Shown: positions 1-10,467 of the stretch, piece by piece
Layout: each line of letters opens with the position of its first letter
Numbering within the stretch: position 1 is the stretch's first letter
From: a virus
DNA: 40,649 bases
IMG/VR virus record: IMGVR_UViG_3300039100_000006
Span: 1 to 40,649 of that record
Direction: 5' to 3' (one strand)
Notes under the pieces: model-generated
Seen by the model: only the letters and a program-made list of their open reading frames with translations
Databases searched by the model: none
Told to the model about the DNA's origin: nothing
Translations under genes and position numbers: made by a program

Positions 1-211
1 CGACTGTAATGTCATAGCCTAGATAGTGAGCATTAGTAATAGATGCTCCTGCTGGGCGAATTGCAATACGGAACGTTGCTGCAGTTGCTGTTAGGTTTGC
101 TACTGAGATAGATGAGATTACTGATGCTGTTGCTGCTGGTACTGTGTATAGCGTTGTTAGGGTTGTGGCACTTGGGTTTGACTGACCAAGCACTTTGTAA
201 GTTGTTGGCAT
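1..211 (-). CDS. Small virion/fibre-associated protein, C-terminus cut by window edge
   Basis: The reading frame starts at ATG 211 and runs off the left edge after 70 codons. The visible sequence (start MPTTYKVLGQSNPSATTL) is a close paralogue of the complete 109-residue protein at 40065-40394. It shares TTLYTVPA near the N-terminus and the stretch ITNAHYLGYDITV. It is Thr/Ala/Val-rich and probably all-beta, as expected for a small fibre or decoration protein. It lies directly downstream of the 245-784 gene, matching the order of the paralogous pair at the right edge. Function beyond a virion role is inference. Confidence 0.7.
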   Translation of the reverse strand, partial: MPTTYKVLGQSNPSATTLTTLYTVPAATASVISSISVANLTATAATFRIAIRPAGASITNAHYLGYDITV

Positions 212-471
212 TTATTTCTCCTTATTAGTTGTTTGGTTAGTTTGTTATCCGCCCATAAGCATCAGTGAGTCAGAGACTGAAGCGCCTCCGCCTGTACTTG
301 CTGCCCATTTGACGCCTAGTGTTTGGGTTGCATCTGCTGTCAAGACTTGTCCATCAGTTCCCACGGCAAGGTTATCTACTACACCACTTGCGCTGGCAAC
401 GAGTAAGTCTGCCTTGGCAGTTACTACTGTCTCAGGGATTGCTGCATCTGCTGTAGCCACACCTGCTGTAT
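1..471. repeat. Left copy of a diverged terminal near-repeat
   Basis: This segment aligns end to end with 40184-40649. The first 55 bases are identical, the last 79 bases (393-471) are identical, and the middle carries scattered substitutions plus a net 5-base insertion in the intergenic spacer near 225-245. It holds the start of one minus-strand gene and the end of the gene before it. Because the copies differ, it is not a simple direct terminal repeat. It is either a tandem duplication of a gene pair or two strain variants of one locus at the ends of a circular assembly. Confidence 0.85.
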
Positions 472-784
472 AAAAGTTAAGATCAGCACTGGTTAGTACG
501 TGCTTGACCGTAGCACCGCCACTATGTGAGATAGCAGAAGTACCTGCCTGACCACGAACGATGGTAAATGTATCGCTAGATACTTGCGTGATATAGACGA
601 CTTCTTCGTTCTGTGTATCTACATCGAGTGCAACTGTGAAGATGTCTGTGTTGCCTGGTGCAAGGGTTACACCACCCATAAGGGCAGAACCTGCACCAGA
701 TGCAACTGTCATAGAAGTTGCGCTGTTAGAGATTCCCGTAGCCAGCGTTGTCTCAACGCTGATGGACGAATACTTACGAGTCAT
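245..784 (-). CDS. Tail/head fibre-type structural protein with modular C-terminus
   Basis: The product is 179 aa, with an ATG start after a GGAAAG-type ribosome site. Residues of about 20-95 form a Thr/Val-rich beta domain with an acidic E-E-V-V-Y step, then V-R-G-Q-A-G-T and a later His. The same pattern occurs near the N-terminus of the 798-1700 product. The last 60 or so residues contain LAVGTDGQVLTADATQTLG followed by K-W-A-A and end SLMLMGG. That C-terminal module recurs in the collagen-like fibre and in the truncated right-edge gene. It is probably a small fibre or adaptor. The exact role is unknown. Confidence 0.7.
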   Translation of the reverse strand: MTRKYSSISVETTLATGISNSATSMTVASGAGSALMGGVTLAPGNTDIFTVALDVDTQNEEVVYITQVSSDTFTIVRGQAGTSAISHSGGATVKHVLTSADLNFYTAGVATADAAIPETVVTAKADLLVASASGVVDNLAVGTDGQVLTADATQTLGVKWAASTGGGASVSDSLMLMGG

Positions 785-797
785 TTGCTTTCCTTAC

Positions 798-1700
798 CTA
801 GCGGGTGTAGTGAATACGGATTGGATACTTGTCTGCCAACTTCAACGCTTCTTCATTAAGTCGCTGTTGATAGAGAGCAAAGATATAACGAGATGCTGCA
901 GCACCTGCCGATGATGGCAACTTGCTATCGTTTAGATCTGCCTCAGCCGAAGAGAGATTGATTCGTCCAGCGTCAAGATAAGACAGTAGTTTGTATGCGG
1001 CTCCAAGTACGACAACATCCTTACAAGAATCTGGTAGACCAGACACGTCAGCAAAATCATCTGTGTTGGCATCAAGTGTATTTGGCGTGGCTGTATACCA
1101 AACCTGAATAGTACGACCAGGTTGTACGTTCTCATAGATGTTAAGTGTATTGTTTGTATTGAAGGTAGCAGCATTAGCCATACCATCTAAGCGCCAGCGA
1201 TTTACTGGTAGCCATTCCTGGCTAGAACCTGTTGTCTGCCAAGAGATAAATAGGACACCCTCAACATCATCTGGTAGTGGGTATGTAACCTGAGATGCGT
1301 TAAAGGTAAATGTATAAGAGTTAATAATCCACAACTTCGGATAGAAACTGTTGATCGTATCGTTAATAGCCTTCTTAATAGAGTTACGCGGGAAGGTTGG
1401 AGATAGAGTTACTGGCGCATACTGTGCGTGAGGTGATGCTGTAGTTCCTTGATATCCACGACCAAAGCCTGGGATAACATTGAGTACGTTATTGGCCTTG
1501 TCGAATGAATCAATCCAGATAAGTTCAGAATCAATTTCGATAATACCTTTAGCAAGGTTTCCTCCAGAGCCAACAGTAATTTCAGTGCTGGTGGTTGTTA
1601 AACCAGCAGGGTTGGCAACATAGGTGATGCGGTCCTGACGAAGTGCGTAACCTTGTAGGTTAGCCTTTACTTCGTCTACCAGTTCGTCAAGTGTTGGCAT
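798..1700 (-). CDS. Head-tail adaptor or upper-tail structural protein (putative)
   Basis: The product is 300 aa starting MPTLDELVDEVKANLQGY at ATG 1700. After a helical N-terminus there is a beta region (about residues 28-95) with I-I-E-I-D-S-E-L-I-W-I and later G-R-G-Y-Q-G-T plus His, resembling the domain in the next gene. The middle (about 105-215) is beta-rich and aromatic, and the C-terminus is helical. It sits between a glycosyltransferase gene and fibre genes in the late operon. Length and position suit a tail or neck protein of a short-tailed phage, but no motif proves that. Confidence 0.55.
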   Translation of the reverse strand: MPTLDELVDEVKANLQGYALRQDRITYVANPAGLTTTSTEITVGSGGNLAKGIIEIDSELIWIDSFDKANNVLNVIPGFGRGYQGTTASPHAQYAPVTLSPTFPRNSIKKAINDTINSFYPKLWIINSYTFTFNASQVTYPLPDDVEGVLFISWQTTGSSQEWLPVNRWRLDGMANAATFNTNNTLNIYENVQPGRTIQVWYTATPNTLDANTDDFADVSGLPDSCKDVVVLGAAYKLLSYLDAGRINLSSAEADLNDSKLPSSAGAAASRYIFALYQQRLNEEALKLADKYPIRIHYTR

Positions 1701-4053
<2,353 letters not shown>

Positions 4054-4057
<4 letters not shown>

Positions 4058-4338
4058 GATGACACCGCTCTGAGAGCCTGCGCTGCAGGTAATTGAAAAG
4101 TGCTAGCGAGGAGATTGCATACGCCATTATAGTCAAGACGACTATTACCAGTCCTACCCGCAATCGCATTAAGAATCCCTACTGTGTCTGTGTAATTTGT
4201 AGTTACTGAGCGTTGGGTTGCCCATTGCTTTGCAGCAAGGGCTTCGCCAACCATCGCTCCTGGTGCTCTATAGGTGCCACCATTAGCCAAACGATTAAGT
4301 TCATCTAATAACGTCGTGCCGTATGTTCCTAGTGCCAC
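4054..4338 (-). CDS. Small hypothetical structural protein
   Basis: The product is 94 aa, with a GTG start at 4338 preceded by AAGGAG. The sequence is alanine-rich and predicted helical (ALAAKQWATQRSV, NLLASTFQLPAAQALRAV). No recognised motif is visible. It lies in the virion operon between basic small proteins and a fibre-adaptor gene and overlaps the following gene by a TTGA junction. Confidence 0.65.
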
Positions 4339-4349
4339 CTATATCTCCT

Positions 4350-4514
4350 TTACTTCTTCTTGGTTTTCTTTGCTGCAGCGTTATCTACTAGATTTGGATA
4401 TGGTCGTCCTGCTGCTTTGGCTCTTGCCTTTGCTTGTTTCTTTTGCTCTGGCGTTAAAGGCTTTGACTTTTTGTTGGGGTTTGGTTTATCCCAAAATGCT
4501 GCTTTCTTTTTCAT
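4350..4514 (-). CDS. Very small lysine-rich protein
   Basis: The product is 54 aa, starting MKKKAAFWDKPNPNKKSKPL and ending K-K-T-K-K-K. It is strongly basic. ATG at 4514 overlaps the stop of the upstream gene in an ATGA junction, which supports real translation. One of five consecutive tiny genes between capsid and fibre genes. Function is unknown; a packaged, nucleic-acid-binding role is an inference from charge only. Confidence 0.65.
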   Translation of the reverse strand: MKKKAAFWDKPNPNKKSKPLTPEQKKQAKARAKAAGRPYPNLVDNAAAKKTKKK

Positions 4515-4789
4515 TTGCAACTACAATCCCAGGCACGAAGTGACTTGTTAATTCTTGAGTTCGGATCTCTAGCAGTCTTACTAGAAGTGTTCTTTGCTTT
4601 CATCCCACACATACGACCACAGAAAGACTTACGTCGTCCTGCAGACTTTGGAGACTTAGCAGCCTCAGCCTTCTTGACTGGAGGCTTGAGGTTCATCCCC
4701 TGCGCTTTGGCAGAGGCACGACCCTTTGCGTTGAGGCCACCCTTTGGGTTCTTGCCCTCTGCTCTTTGCCACGCTGGAGACTTAGCCAT
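4511..4789 (-). CDS. DUF6321-like basic phage protein
   Basis: The product is 92 aa with N-terminus MAKSPAWQRAEGKNPKGGLN, followed by K-G-R-A-S and, further on, R-R-K-S-F-C-G-R-M-C-G-M-K. This pattern matches a small family widespread in phages that I recall as DUF6321; its function is not established. It has four cysteines in the C-terminal half, so metal binding is possible. The start at ATG 4789 overlaps the stop of the gene upstream. Confidence 0.75.
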   Translation of the reverse strand: MAKSPAWQRAEGKNPKGGLNAKGRASAKAQGMNLKPPVKKAEAAKSPKSAGRRKSFCGRMCGMKAKNTSSKTARDPNSRINKSLRAWDCSCK

Positions 4790-4947
4790 TACTTCTTCTT
4801 AGCCATCTTTGCTTGAGACAAAGCGATAGCAACTGCTTGCTTCTTGTTCTTTACTACTGGTCCTCTACTAGAACCAGAGTTAAGAGTGCCTGCCTTAAAC
4901 TCACGCATTACCTTGGCAACCTTTTTCTTCTGTGCTGCCTTCTTCAT
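4789..4947 (-). CDS. DUF6496-like small basic protein
   Basis: The product is 52 aa. The core KVMREFKAGTLNSGSSRGPV followed by K-N-K-K-Q-A-V-A-I-A-L-S-Q-A matches a short phage family I recall as DUF6496. It is lysine-rich at both ends. ATG 4947 shares its A with the upstream TAA, and its own TAA overlaps the next ATG, so it is embedded in a chain of coupled small genes. No function is established. Confidence 0.75.
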   Translation of the reverse strand: MKKAAQKKKVAKVMREFKAGTLNSGSSRGPVVKNKKQAVAIALSQAKMAKKK

Positions 4948-5099
4948 TACTTGGCAGCCTTGCCCATTGCACCTGTCTGGACTGACTCATAAGATGAATA
5001 CTTTGCTGCGTTTGGATATTGCTTATCCATTGATGGGTAAGGCATTAGATCTTCTTCTAAGCCCATATCATCCATCTTGCCGTTTTCTGAATTCTTCAT
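4947..5099 (-). CDS. Small hypothetical protein
   Basis: The product is 50 aa, start MKNSENGKMDDMGLEEDLMP, end A-M-G-K-A-A-K. Unlike its neighbours it is roughly neutral to acidic and has a Y-P-S-M-D-K-Q-Y-P segment. The start overlaps the TGA of the upstream gene. No recognisable domain. Confidence 0.6.
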   Translation of the reverse strand: MKNSENGKMDDMGLEEDLMPYPSMDKQYPNAAKYSSYESVQTGAMGKAAK

Positions 5100-5221
5100 C
5101 ACTTCTTCTTTCCCATCTTCTTAATGGCTGCCTTCTTCATCATCTTCTTTTTCATTTCCATCTTTGCATCCATCTTACCTTTTGCTGTGTATGGAAACTT
5201 CTTTCCGTCTACGTTTGGCAT
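5099..5221 (-). CDS. Very small lysine/methionine-rich protein
   Basis: The product is 40 aa, start MPNVDGKKFPYTAKGKMDAK, then a run of Lys and Met residues ending G-K-K-K. A good GGAG ribosome site precedes ATG 5221. It opens the chain of five tiny genes. The charge suggests nucleic-acid or capsid-interior contact; no homologue is recognised. Confidence 0.6.
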   Translation of the reverse strand: MPNVDGKKFPYTAKGKMDAKMEMKKKMMKKAAIKKMGKKK

Positions 5222-5231
5222 TGTTATCTCC

Positions 5232-5504
5232 TTAGTTCTTGAAGGTCATTGAGATCCCATCGAAAGCCTTACCAGCCTCGTTGGAAAGTTGGACTGCTGC
5301 ATCTATATCTTTACTCTTTGTTGAGCGTGGTTCTATACCTTGACGCGTTGCATCGTAATAGGACTGTAGTTCTTTATCGTGTTGCTTTGCAGTAGGTATA
5401 CCTCTGTGGTTAGCAACGCCAACGCTTAGTTCTAGTTCGCCTACCTTGCAGCCGAAGCATCCTTCGACATACTCAAGGTGGGTTGTGCGTCTATGTAAAC
5501 TCAT
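5232..5504 (-). CDS. Hypothetical protein with paired cysteines
   Basis: The product is 90 aa. N-terminal half: H-L-E-Y-V-E-G-C-F-G-C-K-V-G-E-L (a C-x2-C pair), then A-K-Q-H-D-K-E-L-Q-S-Y-Y-D-A-T-R-Q-G. I recall similar short proteins downstream of capsid genes in actinobacterial phages, without known function. A single CxxC could bind metal as a dimer. Its ATG overlaps the end of the upstream gene. Confidence 0.65.
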   Translation of the reverse strand: MSLHRRTTHLEYVEGCFGCKVGELELSVGVANHRGIPTAKQHDKELQSYYDATRQGIEPRSTKSKDIDAAVQLSNEAGKAFDGISMTFKN

Positions 5505-5827
5505 ACTATTGGTGTCACATATTCGCCGTAGCCAGCATCAATAAGAACTTGTGCCTGGTAATCACTGAGTACATACTCGTGACCACCAAGGAAATAGTAA
5601 CTTGCTGCTGCTAATTCATCTTGGCTAGGTGTTAAAGTAATAGTTACCTGAGTTCCATTAACGATCAATGTCTGACCGCGAGCAACATCAGTAAGGCTGA
5701 TTGGAATAGGTCCGTTAATAGTTCCACCATTAAAGCGACGACCAGCAAGGCGTGAGTATGGAGTGAACTCGTTATACCCTGTTCCCCACGTTTGCCACTG
5801 GTACGGAGTTACTAGTGTGTATGGCAT
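5501..5827 (-). CDS. Head-completion / neck-type structural protein (putative)
   Basis: The product is 108 aa from ATG 5827 (MPYTLVTPYQWQTWGTGYNE); a TTG two codons upstream is an alternative. It is rich in Tyr, Thr and Gly, with beta character and a short alpha segment near D-Y-Q-A-Q-V-L-I-D-A-G. It lies directly after the major capsid gene, where decoration or head-tail joining proteins are usual. No diagnostic motif. Confidence 0.6.
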   Translation of the reverse strand: MPYTLVTPYQWQTWGTGYNEFTPYSRLAGRRFNGGTINGPIPISLTDVARGQTLIVNGTQVTITLTPSQDELAAASYYFLGGHEYVLSDYQAQVLIDAGYGEYVTPIV

Positions 5828-5890
5828 ATCCAACCTTTCATAAGTGACAGAGGGAGAGTTTCCCCTCCCCCTGCCGTTGCACTATCTGAA

Positions 5891-7069
5891 TTATCCGTTT
5901 GTTGCAGATGACTCAATGCGGAATAGAGCCGCTTCACGAAGACGTGCAAAGCCTCCGAAGTAGTACCAACCGATTGTACGGAAGCGACGTAGTGCGTCGA
6001 TCTCTGGACCGATAACGGTTGAGATATCTGCAGCCTGTGCTTCAGCCAATGCTTCACGACCTGCGATAATCGCACGGTAGTTGTTGGTGAATGTAACAGT
6101 ACCTGTGTCTGCAACAGAAGTGATAGCACTTCCTGCAAGAGCATAAGTAAATGTTGTTGACGCTACACCTGTGATGGTGAATGTGCCGTTAACTGCTGTG
6201 TTTGTAGTAGCAGCAACTGTTACAACCTGACCTACGCCAAGACCGTGAGCAACTGCTGTAGTAATAGTTACTACGTTAGATGTCAAAGCGACGTTTGTGA
6301 TTGCAACTGTAGGTGTGATACCTGTAGCCAACTTTAGACCGTTAAGAACACGTGGTGTCTCAACAATGAAAGCGCCTTCGATAACGCCTACTGCACCAGC
6401 AACGAACGGTGTACGCTCAACGTACTTTGTTAGTTCCTGGAATCCACCTGTACCAGTTTCAGCACGAAGATCGGCTGACTGACGTGGATGTAGGTATGCA
6501 GCATATAGTTCACCCATACGAGGCAATGCCTTGTTTGTGCGTAGTGAAACAACAGCGTTACGGATATCCGATACTGTCATTGTGTCTACTGGTAGAACTG
6601 TTGCTGATGATGTTGGAGCAGTTCCTGATGGACCGTTTGAGTAGATTACGTTCTGTCCTGCGGATAGAACCTGACCTACAACATTGTCAATAGAGTCTGC
6701 TGCGTTGTAAGCGATGATGTCAGCAAGTGCTGAGTCAACATCGTTGAATGAAGTTAGGTTTAACTTCTTTGTTGTTGTAACTGCTGAGCCGTATTCGTTC
6801 AGTGTTACTGTAACCTGTGATGGGTTACCTAGAGCAATGCTTGATACATCTGATGTTTCTGTCAATGTAGAAGTAGCCTGAGCCAAATCTGAGTAGATTG
6901 AGAAAACAACTGATGATCCTGGCATTGCCTGTTGCACTGGCTTAACATCTGCAAGTGAACGCATAACAGGAATGGAACGTAGTGCCATTCTTACATACTG
7001 ATCGTATGCTGCTTGTACGAGGTTGCTGATGCTAGACGTGGTGGTAGGGGTACCTTGAGGGGTTGCCAT
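5891..7069 (-). CDS. Major capsid protein, N4-gp56-like, with inserted Ig-like domain
   Basis: The product is 392 aa, ATG at 7069. The N-terminal A-A-Y-D-Q-Y-V-R-M-A-L-R-S and C-terminal RTIGWYYFGGFARLREAALF resemble N4-gp56-type HK97-fold capsid proteins. Order supports this: it follows a short acidic scaffold-like gene. Residues of about 250-330 form a separate beta module (VALTSNVVTITTAVAHGLGV, then G-T-F-T-I-T-G-V) that also occurs in the large tail protein at 33815-36022. It probably projects from the capsid surface as a built-in decoration. The capsid call is strong by context; the family name is from memory of motifs. Confidence 0.85.
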   Translation of the reverse strand: MATPQGTPTTTSSISNLVQAAYDQYVRMALRSIPVMRSLADVKPVQQAMPGSSVVFSIYSDLAQATSTLTETSDVSSIALGNPSQVTVTLNEYGSAVTTTKKLNLTSFNDVDSALADIIAYNAADSIDNVVGQVLSAGQNVIYSNGPSGTAPTSSATVLPVDTMTVSDIRNAVVSLRTNKALPRMGELYAAYLHPRQSADLRAETGTGGFQELTKYVERTPFVAGAVGVIEGAFIVETPRVLNGLKLATGITPTVAITNVALTSNVVTITTAVAHGLGVGQVVTVAATTNTAVNGTFTITGVASTTFTYALAGSAITSVADTGTVTFTNNYRAIIAGREALAEAQAADISTVIGPEIDALRRFRTIGWYYFGGFARLREAALFRIESSATNG

Positions 7070-7098
7070 TTCTGGTCTAGCCTTTCGTTAGGATCGGA

Positions 7099-7566
7099 TT
7101 AGAGTCCAGACAATCTAATGACTTCATCCAGTTCTTCACGACTGTTTGCATTCATAAGTTTCTGCATAATGTTGTCGTTGTGTTCAGGAGATGCTCCTGA
7201 TTCGACAGCATTAGTCATACGCTTATATGCAGCAGCCTGTGCTGGATCTACATTAGGTGTTGCCTGGGTTTGGTTAGATTCAATTCCGAATACATCGGAG
7301 TAATCTTCTAACCATTTAGATACAGACTCTTCAGTTGGGTCTATATCCTGTGGGATAAATGCAGCAATTTTGCTGTTTACCCCGCGACTTGCGAGGGCAT
7401 CTTTGATTGCTCGTTCTCTTTGCGCTTTGTTAAGACTTTCAAACTGTGCCTTTAGTTCGGACAGTTCCTTGTCTTTTTGCTTAGTAGCCTTACGCAGTTG
7501 TTTTACAAGGTCATTGCCTGATGAGTCCGTATCGAAGTCATCATCCTCGTAGTCATAGTTGGACAT
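7099..7566 (-). CDS. Capsid scaffolding protein
   Basis: The product is 155 aa from ATG 7566, chosen because GGAGAAGG precedes it; an in-frame ATG at 7581 would place that site inside the gene. The N-terminus is very acidic (Y-D-Y-E-D-D-D-F-D-T-D), then comes a charged coiled-coil segment (L-R-K-A-T-K-Q-K-D-K-E-L-S-E-L), then a C-terminal helical region (NDNIMQKLMNANSREELDEV). This matches scaffolds that occupy the procapsid interior. Position immediately before the capsid gene agrees. Confidence 0.75.
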   Translation of the reverse strand: MSNYDYEDDDFDTDSSGNDLVKQLRKATKQKDKELSELKAQFESLNKAQRERAIKDALASRGVNSKIAAFIPQDIDPTEESVSKWLEDYSDVFGIESNQTQATPNVDPAQAAAYKRMTNAVESGASPEHNDNIMQKLMNANSREELDEVIRLSGL

Positions 7567-7694
7567 AGGTCCTTCTCCCATTCTTGTTAGATTGACGCAA
7601 GCCTCACATTCACCTTGGGGAAAGTGGTGTGGCTCTTGCTACTGGTTTTAATCTCACTCCAACGGACCAGTCGTCCCATTGGCAGGCTTGTTAT

Positions 7695-8954
7695 TTAGAA
7701 GGCACCAGCACGATCACGTGCTATTGCTCCTGTTCCAGCACTGGCGCTAAATGCGGCAGTTTCTAGTTGTGTCAGTTTCTTACGCTGCCTTGCAGCATCT
7801 ACTGATCCAGCAAGTCCAAAGACTTCCTGCTCTGCTGTTGTCTGCGTGTATGGATCCTGCTTGTAAATATCTGCAAGTACACCACCACGTGGTGCAACCT
7901 CTGCAACTGTCTGGAATCCTTGCTGTGCTTGGGCCTTAGTAATACCTGCAGCAGCAAGTTCTTCTGCACGAGTCATACCAGCCTTGAGTCCTGCTTGTGT
8001 AGCAGCACCACCGATTTCAGCAGCAGTTACCTTACGCTTAATGTTTTCAATAGCGTTGGCTGGATCTAGTACATAAGCCAAGATATCTCCATTAGAGATA
8101 CCAGGATAAAATTCTTTAAGTGCCTTAGCAACTTCTGGGTTAGAGTTAACCACACGATTGTTTGCTGTCTGGATGCGGTCTTCTAGTTCTACTGCAGATA
8201 CATCTCCTGCTAAGAACTTCTCGAATCCAGTCTGGATACCCATTTCACCCTTTGTGTAATAGGACTCTGGTAAACCATAGCGGCGCATTACGTCTTGGTA
8301 TTGATCTTCAGTACCAATGTATTCAGCCTCAGATAACGCACGTAATCCCTTAGCCACACGCTGTGCATTAGCAGCAAAGCGCTTCTTGTAGGCATCTGTC
8401 TCACGTAGACGAAGCGTAAACTCCGATGGAGATACACCTTCTTCAATCAAAGATTTTAATGGCGTTACTAGCGCTTCTAATCCGTACTGCTTAAACTCTG
8501 AATACAGTAAATCAAAAGCGGATCTGCGGTCCTCTTTTTTTTGATCTGAGTATGCATTTGCAGCAAGTTGATCTGCATATGTTAATCCACTTACATTGGA
8601 AGAGCCAGATCCTGATTGAAAATTTGACATTGCAAGATCATCTGCAGCCGCAATTGCTTCTGGTGAATCTGGGTTAGCATCTATGTACCCTTGAACTTTT
8701 GCCGCTCTTGCTGCGTTTAACGCTTTACCTCTATCTAATCCAGATTTACCAGCAAGTGCTGCTCTATATTCGGCATCATTAAGATCAAAGTTTGGATTAT
8801 ATGAGTCGCCATACATTGAAGTAACTGGGTTAAGACCACCACGTGATTCAAGATATTCCTCAGCAGTCATCCCTTGAGATTTAGCATTAGCAGCAATAAC
8901 TTCTTTACTACTCTTAGAAATAGCATTGAGGTCCGTTGAAAATTGGTCAGCCAT
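7695..8954 (-). CDS. Putative internal virion / ejection protein
   Basis: The product is 419 aa, largely alpha-helical, Ala/Glu/Lys-rich, with no signal peptide or membrane segment. A motif-like stretch PLKSLIEEGVSPSEFTLRLR followed by Y-K-K-R-F resembles repeated segments in large phage internal proteins. It is the last of four large consecutive genes between portal and scaffold, in the same operon with minimal spacing. I do not recognise a catalytic domain. Role as a DNA-ejection or internal core protein is inferred from location and composition. Confidence 0.55.
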   Translation of the reverse strand: MADQFSTDLNAISKSSKEVIAANAKSQGMTAEEYLESRGGLNPVTSMYGDSYNPNFDLNDAEYRAALAGKSGLDRGKALNAARAAKVQGYIDANPDSPEAIAAADDLAMSNFQSGSGSSNVSGLTYADQLAANAYSDQKKEDRRSAFDLLYSEFKQYGLEALVTPLKSLIEEGVSPSEFTLRLRETDAYKKRFAANAQRVAKGLRALSEAEYIGTEDQYQDVMRRYGLPESYYTKGEMGIQTGFEKFLAGDVSAVELEDRIQTANNRVVNSNPEVAKALKEFYPGISNGDILAYVLDPANAIENIKRKVTAAEIGGAATQAGLKAGMTRAEELAAAGITKAQAQQGFQTVAEVAPRGGVLADIYKQDPYTQTTAEQEVFGLAGSVDAARQRKKLTQLETAAFSASAGTGAIARDRAGAF

Positions 8955-8958
8955 TTAT

Positions 8959-10467
8959 TTACCCCTGGAATCCGAAGTTACGAAGAACTCCTAGCACTGC
9001 ATCAGATGATTCTTCTCGTGCATTGTTTGTGTACTGCCAGCGTGGATCCTTACGGAGTGTGCGCTGGAAATCATAGATAGACATTTCTTTCTCAGGACCA
9101 ATAGCCATACGTAATGTCTTATCGTCTAGGCTAATTGAATCAGGTGCTACTTCTAGCACAGATGCCATAACCTTTTTGTATGGGTCATAGATATCTTTGA
9201 GGTCTAGTCCTTGGTCTAATAGGTTTGCTACCTTGTCTGGTAGACCTAACTTAGCAGCACCACGGATAGTGTTCTTGAATGTCTCAATAGACTCACCCTT
9301 GGCAAGACGCTGTAACCAGTCATTGATACTAGAACCAAATGATGTGTCTAGGTCAAATCCATTAGCACGTGCTGTAGCACGAAGAGTTGTTAGATCTCCA
9401 CCTACCGCTCCACCTAGTTGCATACCAGGCTTGTAAGATACAAGTGCAGCCAATTCACGGTTAATGATATTTGGATCTTTGTCATTGGCTGAGTCATACA
9501 TACGCTTGACAAATGCGTCAAGGCGCTCAGGTGACATAGTTCCAGTAAGACCCGAAGCAGTCGCTTCGATGTAAGCCTTAGCAGATTCAAGTCCACGAGC
9601 ATAAGCAGATGTGGTCTTTAGTTGTCCAATCTTAGAAAGGATTACATCTTTCTTGTCTTGGGTATCAGCCATCTCTAATTGTCTTGTGTACTTGTCAAGA
9701 GTCTCTGTATACTCTCTGCGTTGTGCATCACGTGCACGATATGTTCCTGCATTGCGGATAGCCCATTCAGATGCATTAAGACGACGAAGAAACTCTGTCT
9801 CTTCCATATCGTCTTTAGCAGTTGCTGGATCACCAACAGCATCAATAAGAATCTTTTTTAGTTCTGGATCATACAAGAAAATAGAATCTACGTTGCCATA
9901 CTTAGATCTAGCAAGATCATAAATAGCATTGATATCTTCATTGCCAGTAGCAGTTAAAGTGCCAGTCTTGTTTACCTTAGCCATAGATGCTTCATCGGCT
10001 TGACGGAATGTTCCTACATTAAACCCAGCAGGAATAACAGCATCTGGTTTTGGCTTTGCTGATGGCTTGGGCTTTGGCTTGGCAATTACTTCTTCTGTTA
10101 CTACCTCAGCCTTTGGCTTAACTTTAGGTTCAGGTTTTTTTGTAACCTTTGGCTCTGGCTTAGGCAAGCCCTTTTTAGTAGCATCTGCAATGATCTTCTC
10201 TTGTGCAGAGATAGAAGGTGCAACACCAGGTGTGCCAGGATCTAAAGCATTAAGACGATCAAGTTCTCTTTGAGCCTTTTGAACTACAGATAAGTTCTTT
10301 TCTAAACTGGACTCTTCTTTAAGTTGCTTGAGTTTTTTATTAAGTTCTTGAGCCTTAGACTTTAAGGAAGCCTTCTTAGCAATATCGTCTTCTTTTGCTG
10401 CTTGATTAAGAAGCCCAGCAATCTCTGACTGTAACTTATCTTGGGTCTGCTTTAATGTCTCTGCCAT
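8959..10467 (-). CDS. Putative internal virion protein with Lys/Pro linker
   Basis: The product is 502 aa. Residues 1-75 are coiled-coil-like (Q-D-K-L-Q-S-E-I-A-G-L-L-N-Q-A-A-K). Residues of about 100-145 are a low-complexity K-P-E-P-K/K-P-K-P-K linker, and the remaining 350 residues are helical. The ATG overlaps the upstream stop. Such modular helical proteins with flexible linkers fit structural internal proteins that must be threaded through the portal. No enzyme motif is visible; the assignment is contextual. Confidence 0.55.
   Translation of the reverse strand: MAETLKQTQDKLQSEIAGLLNQAAKEDDIAKKASLKSKAQELNKKLKQLKEESSLEKNLSVVQKAQRELDRLNALDPGTPGVAPSISAQEKIIADATKKGLPKPEPKVTKKPEPKVKPKAEVVTEEVIAKPKPKPSAKPKPDAVIPAGFNVGTFRQADEASMAKVNKTGTLTATGNEDINAIYDLARSKYGNVDSIFLYDPELKKILIDAVGDPATAKDDMEETEFLRRLNASEWAIRNAGTYRARDAQRREYTETLDKYTRQLEMADTQDKKDVILSKIGQLKTTSAYARGLESAKAYIEATASGLTGTMSPERLDAFVKRMYDSANDKDPNIINRELAALVSYKPGMQLGGAVGGDLTTLRATARANGFDLDTSFGSSINDWLQRLAKGESIETFKNTIRGAAKLGLPDKVANLLDQGLDLKDIYDPYKKVMASVLEVAPDSISLDDKTLRMAIGPEKEMSIYDFQRTLRKDPRWQYTNNAREESSDAVLGVLRNFGFQG

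Noticed and set aside
1-471. True direct terminal repeat of a complete linear genome
   Set aside because: The two copies differ by many substitutions and an indel, whereas genuine terminal repeats are identical.
6600-6930. Other CTGATGA sequences (for example near 6603 and 6914) as further hammerheads
   Set aside because: They lie in the capsid gene opposite the coding direction and no GAAA plus stem set surrounds them.
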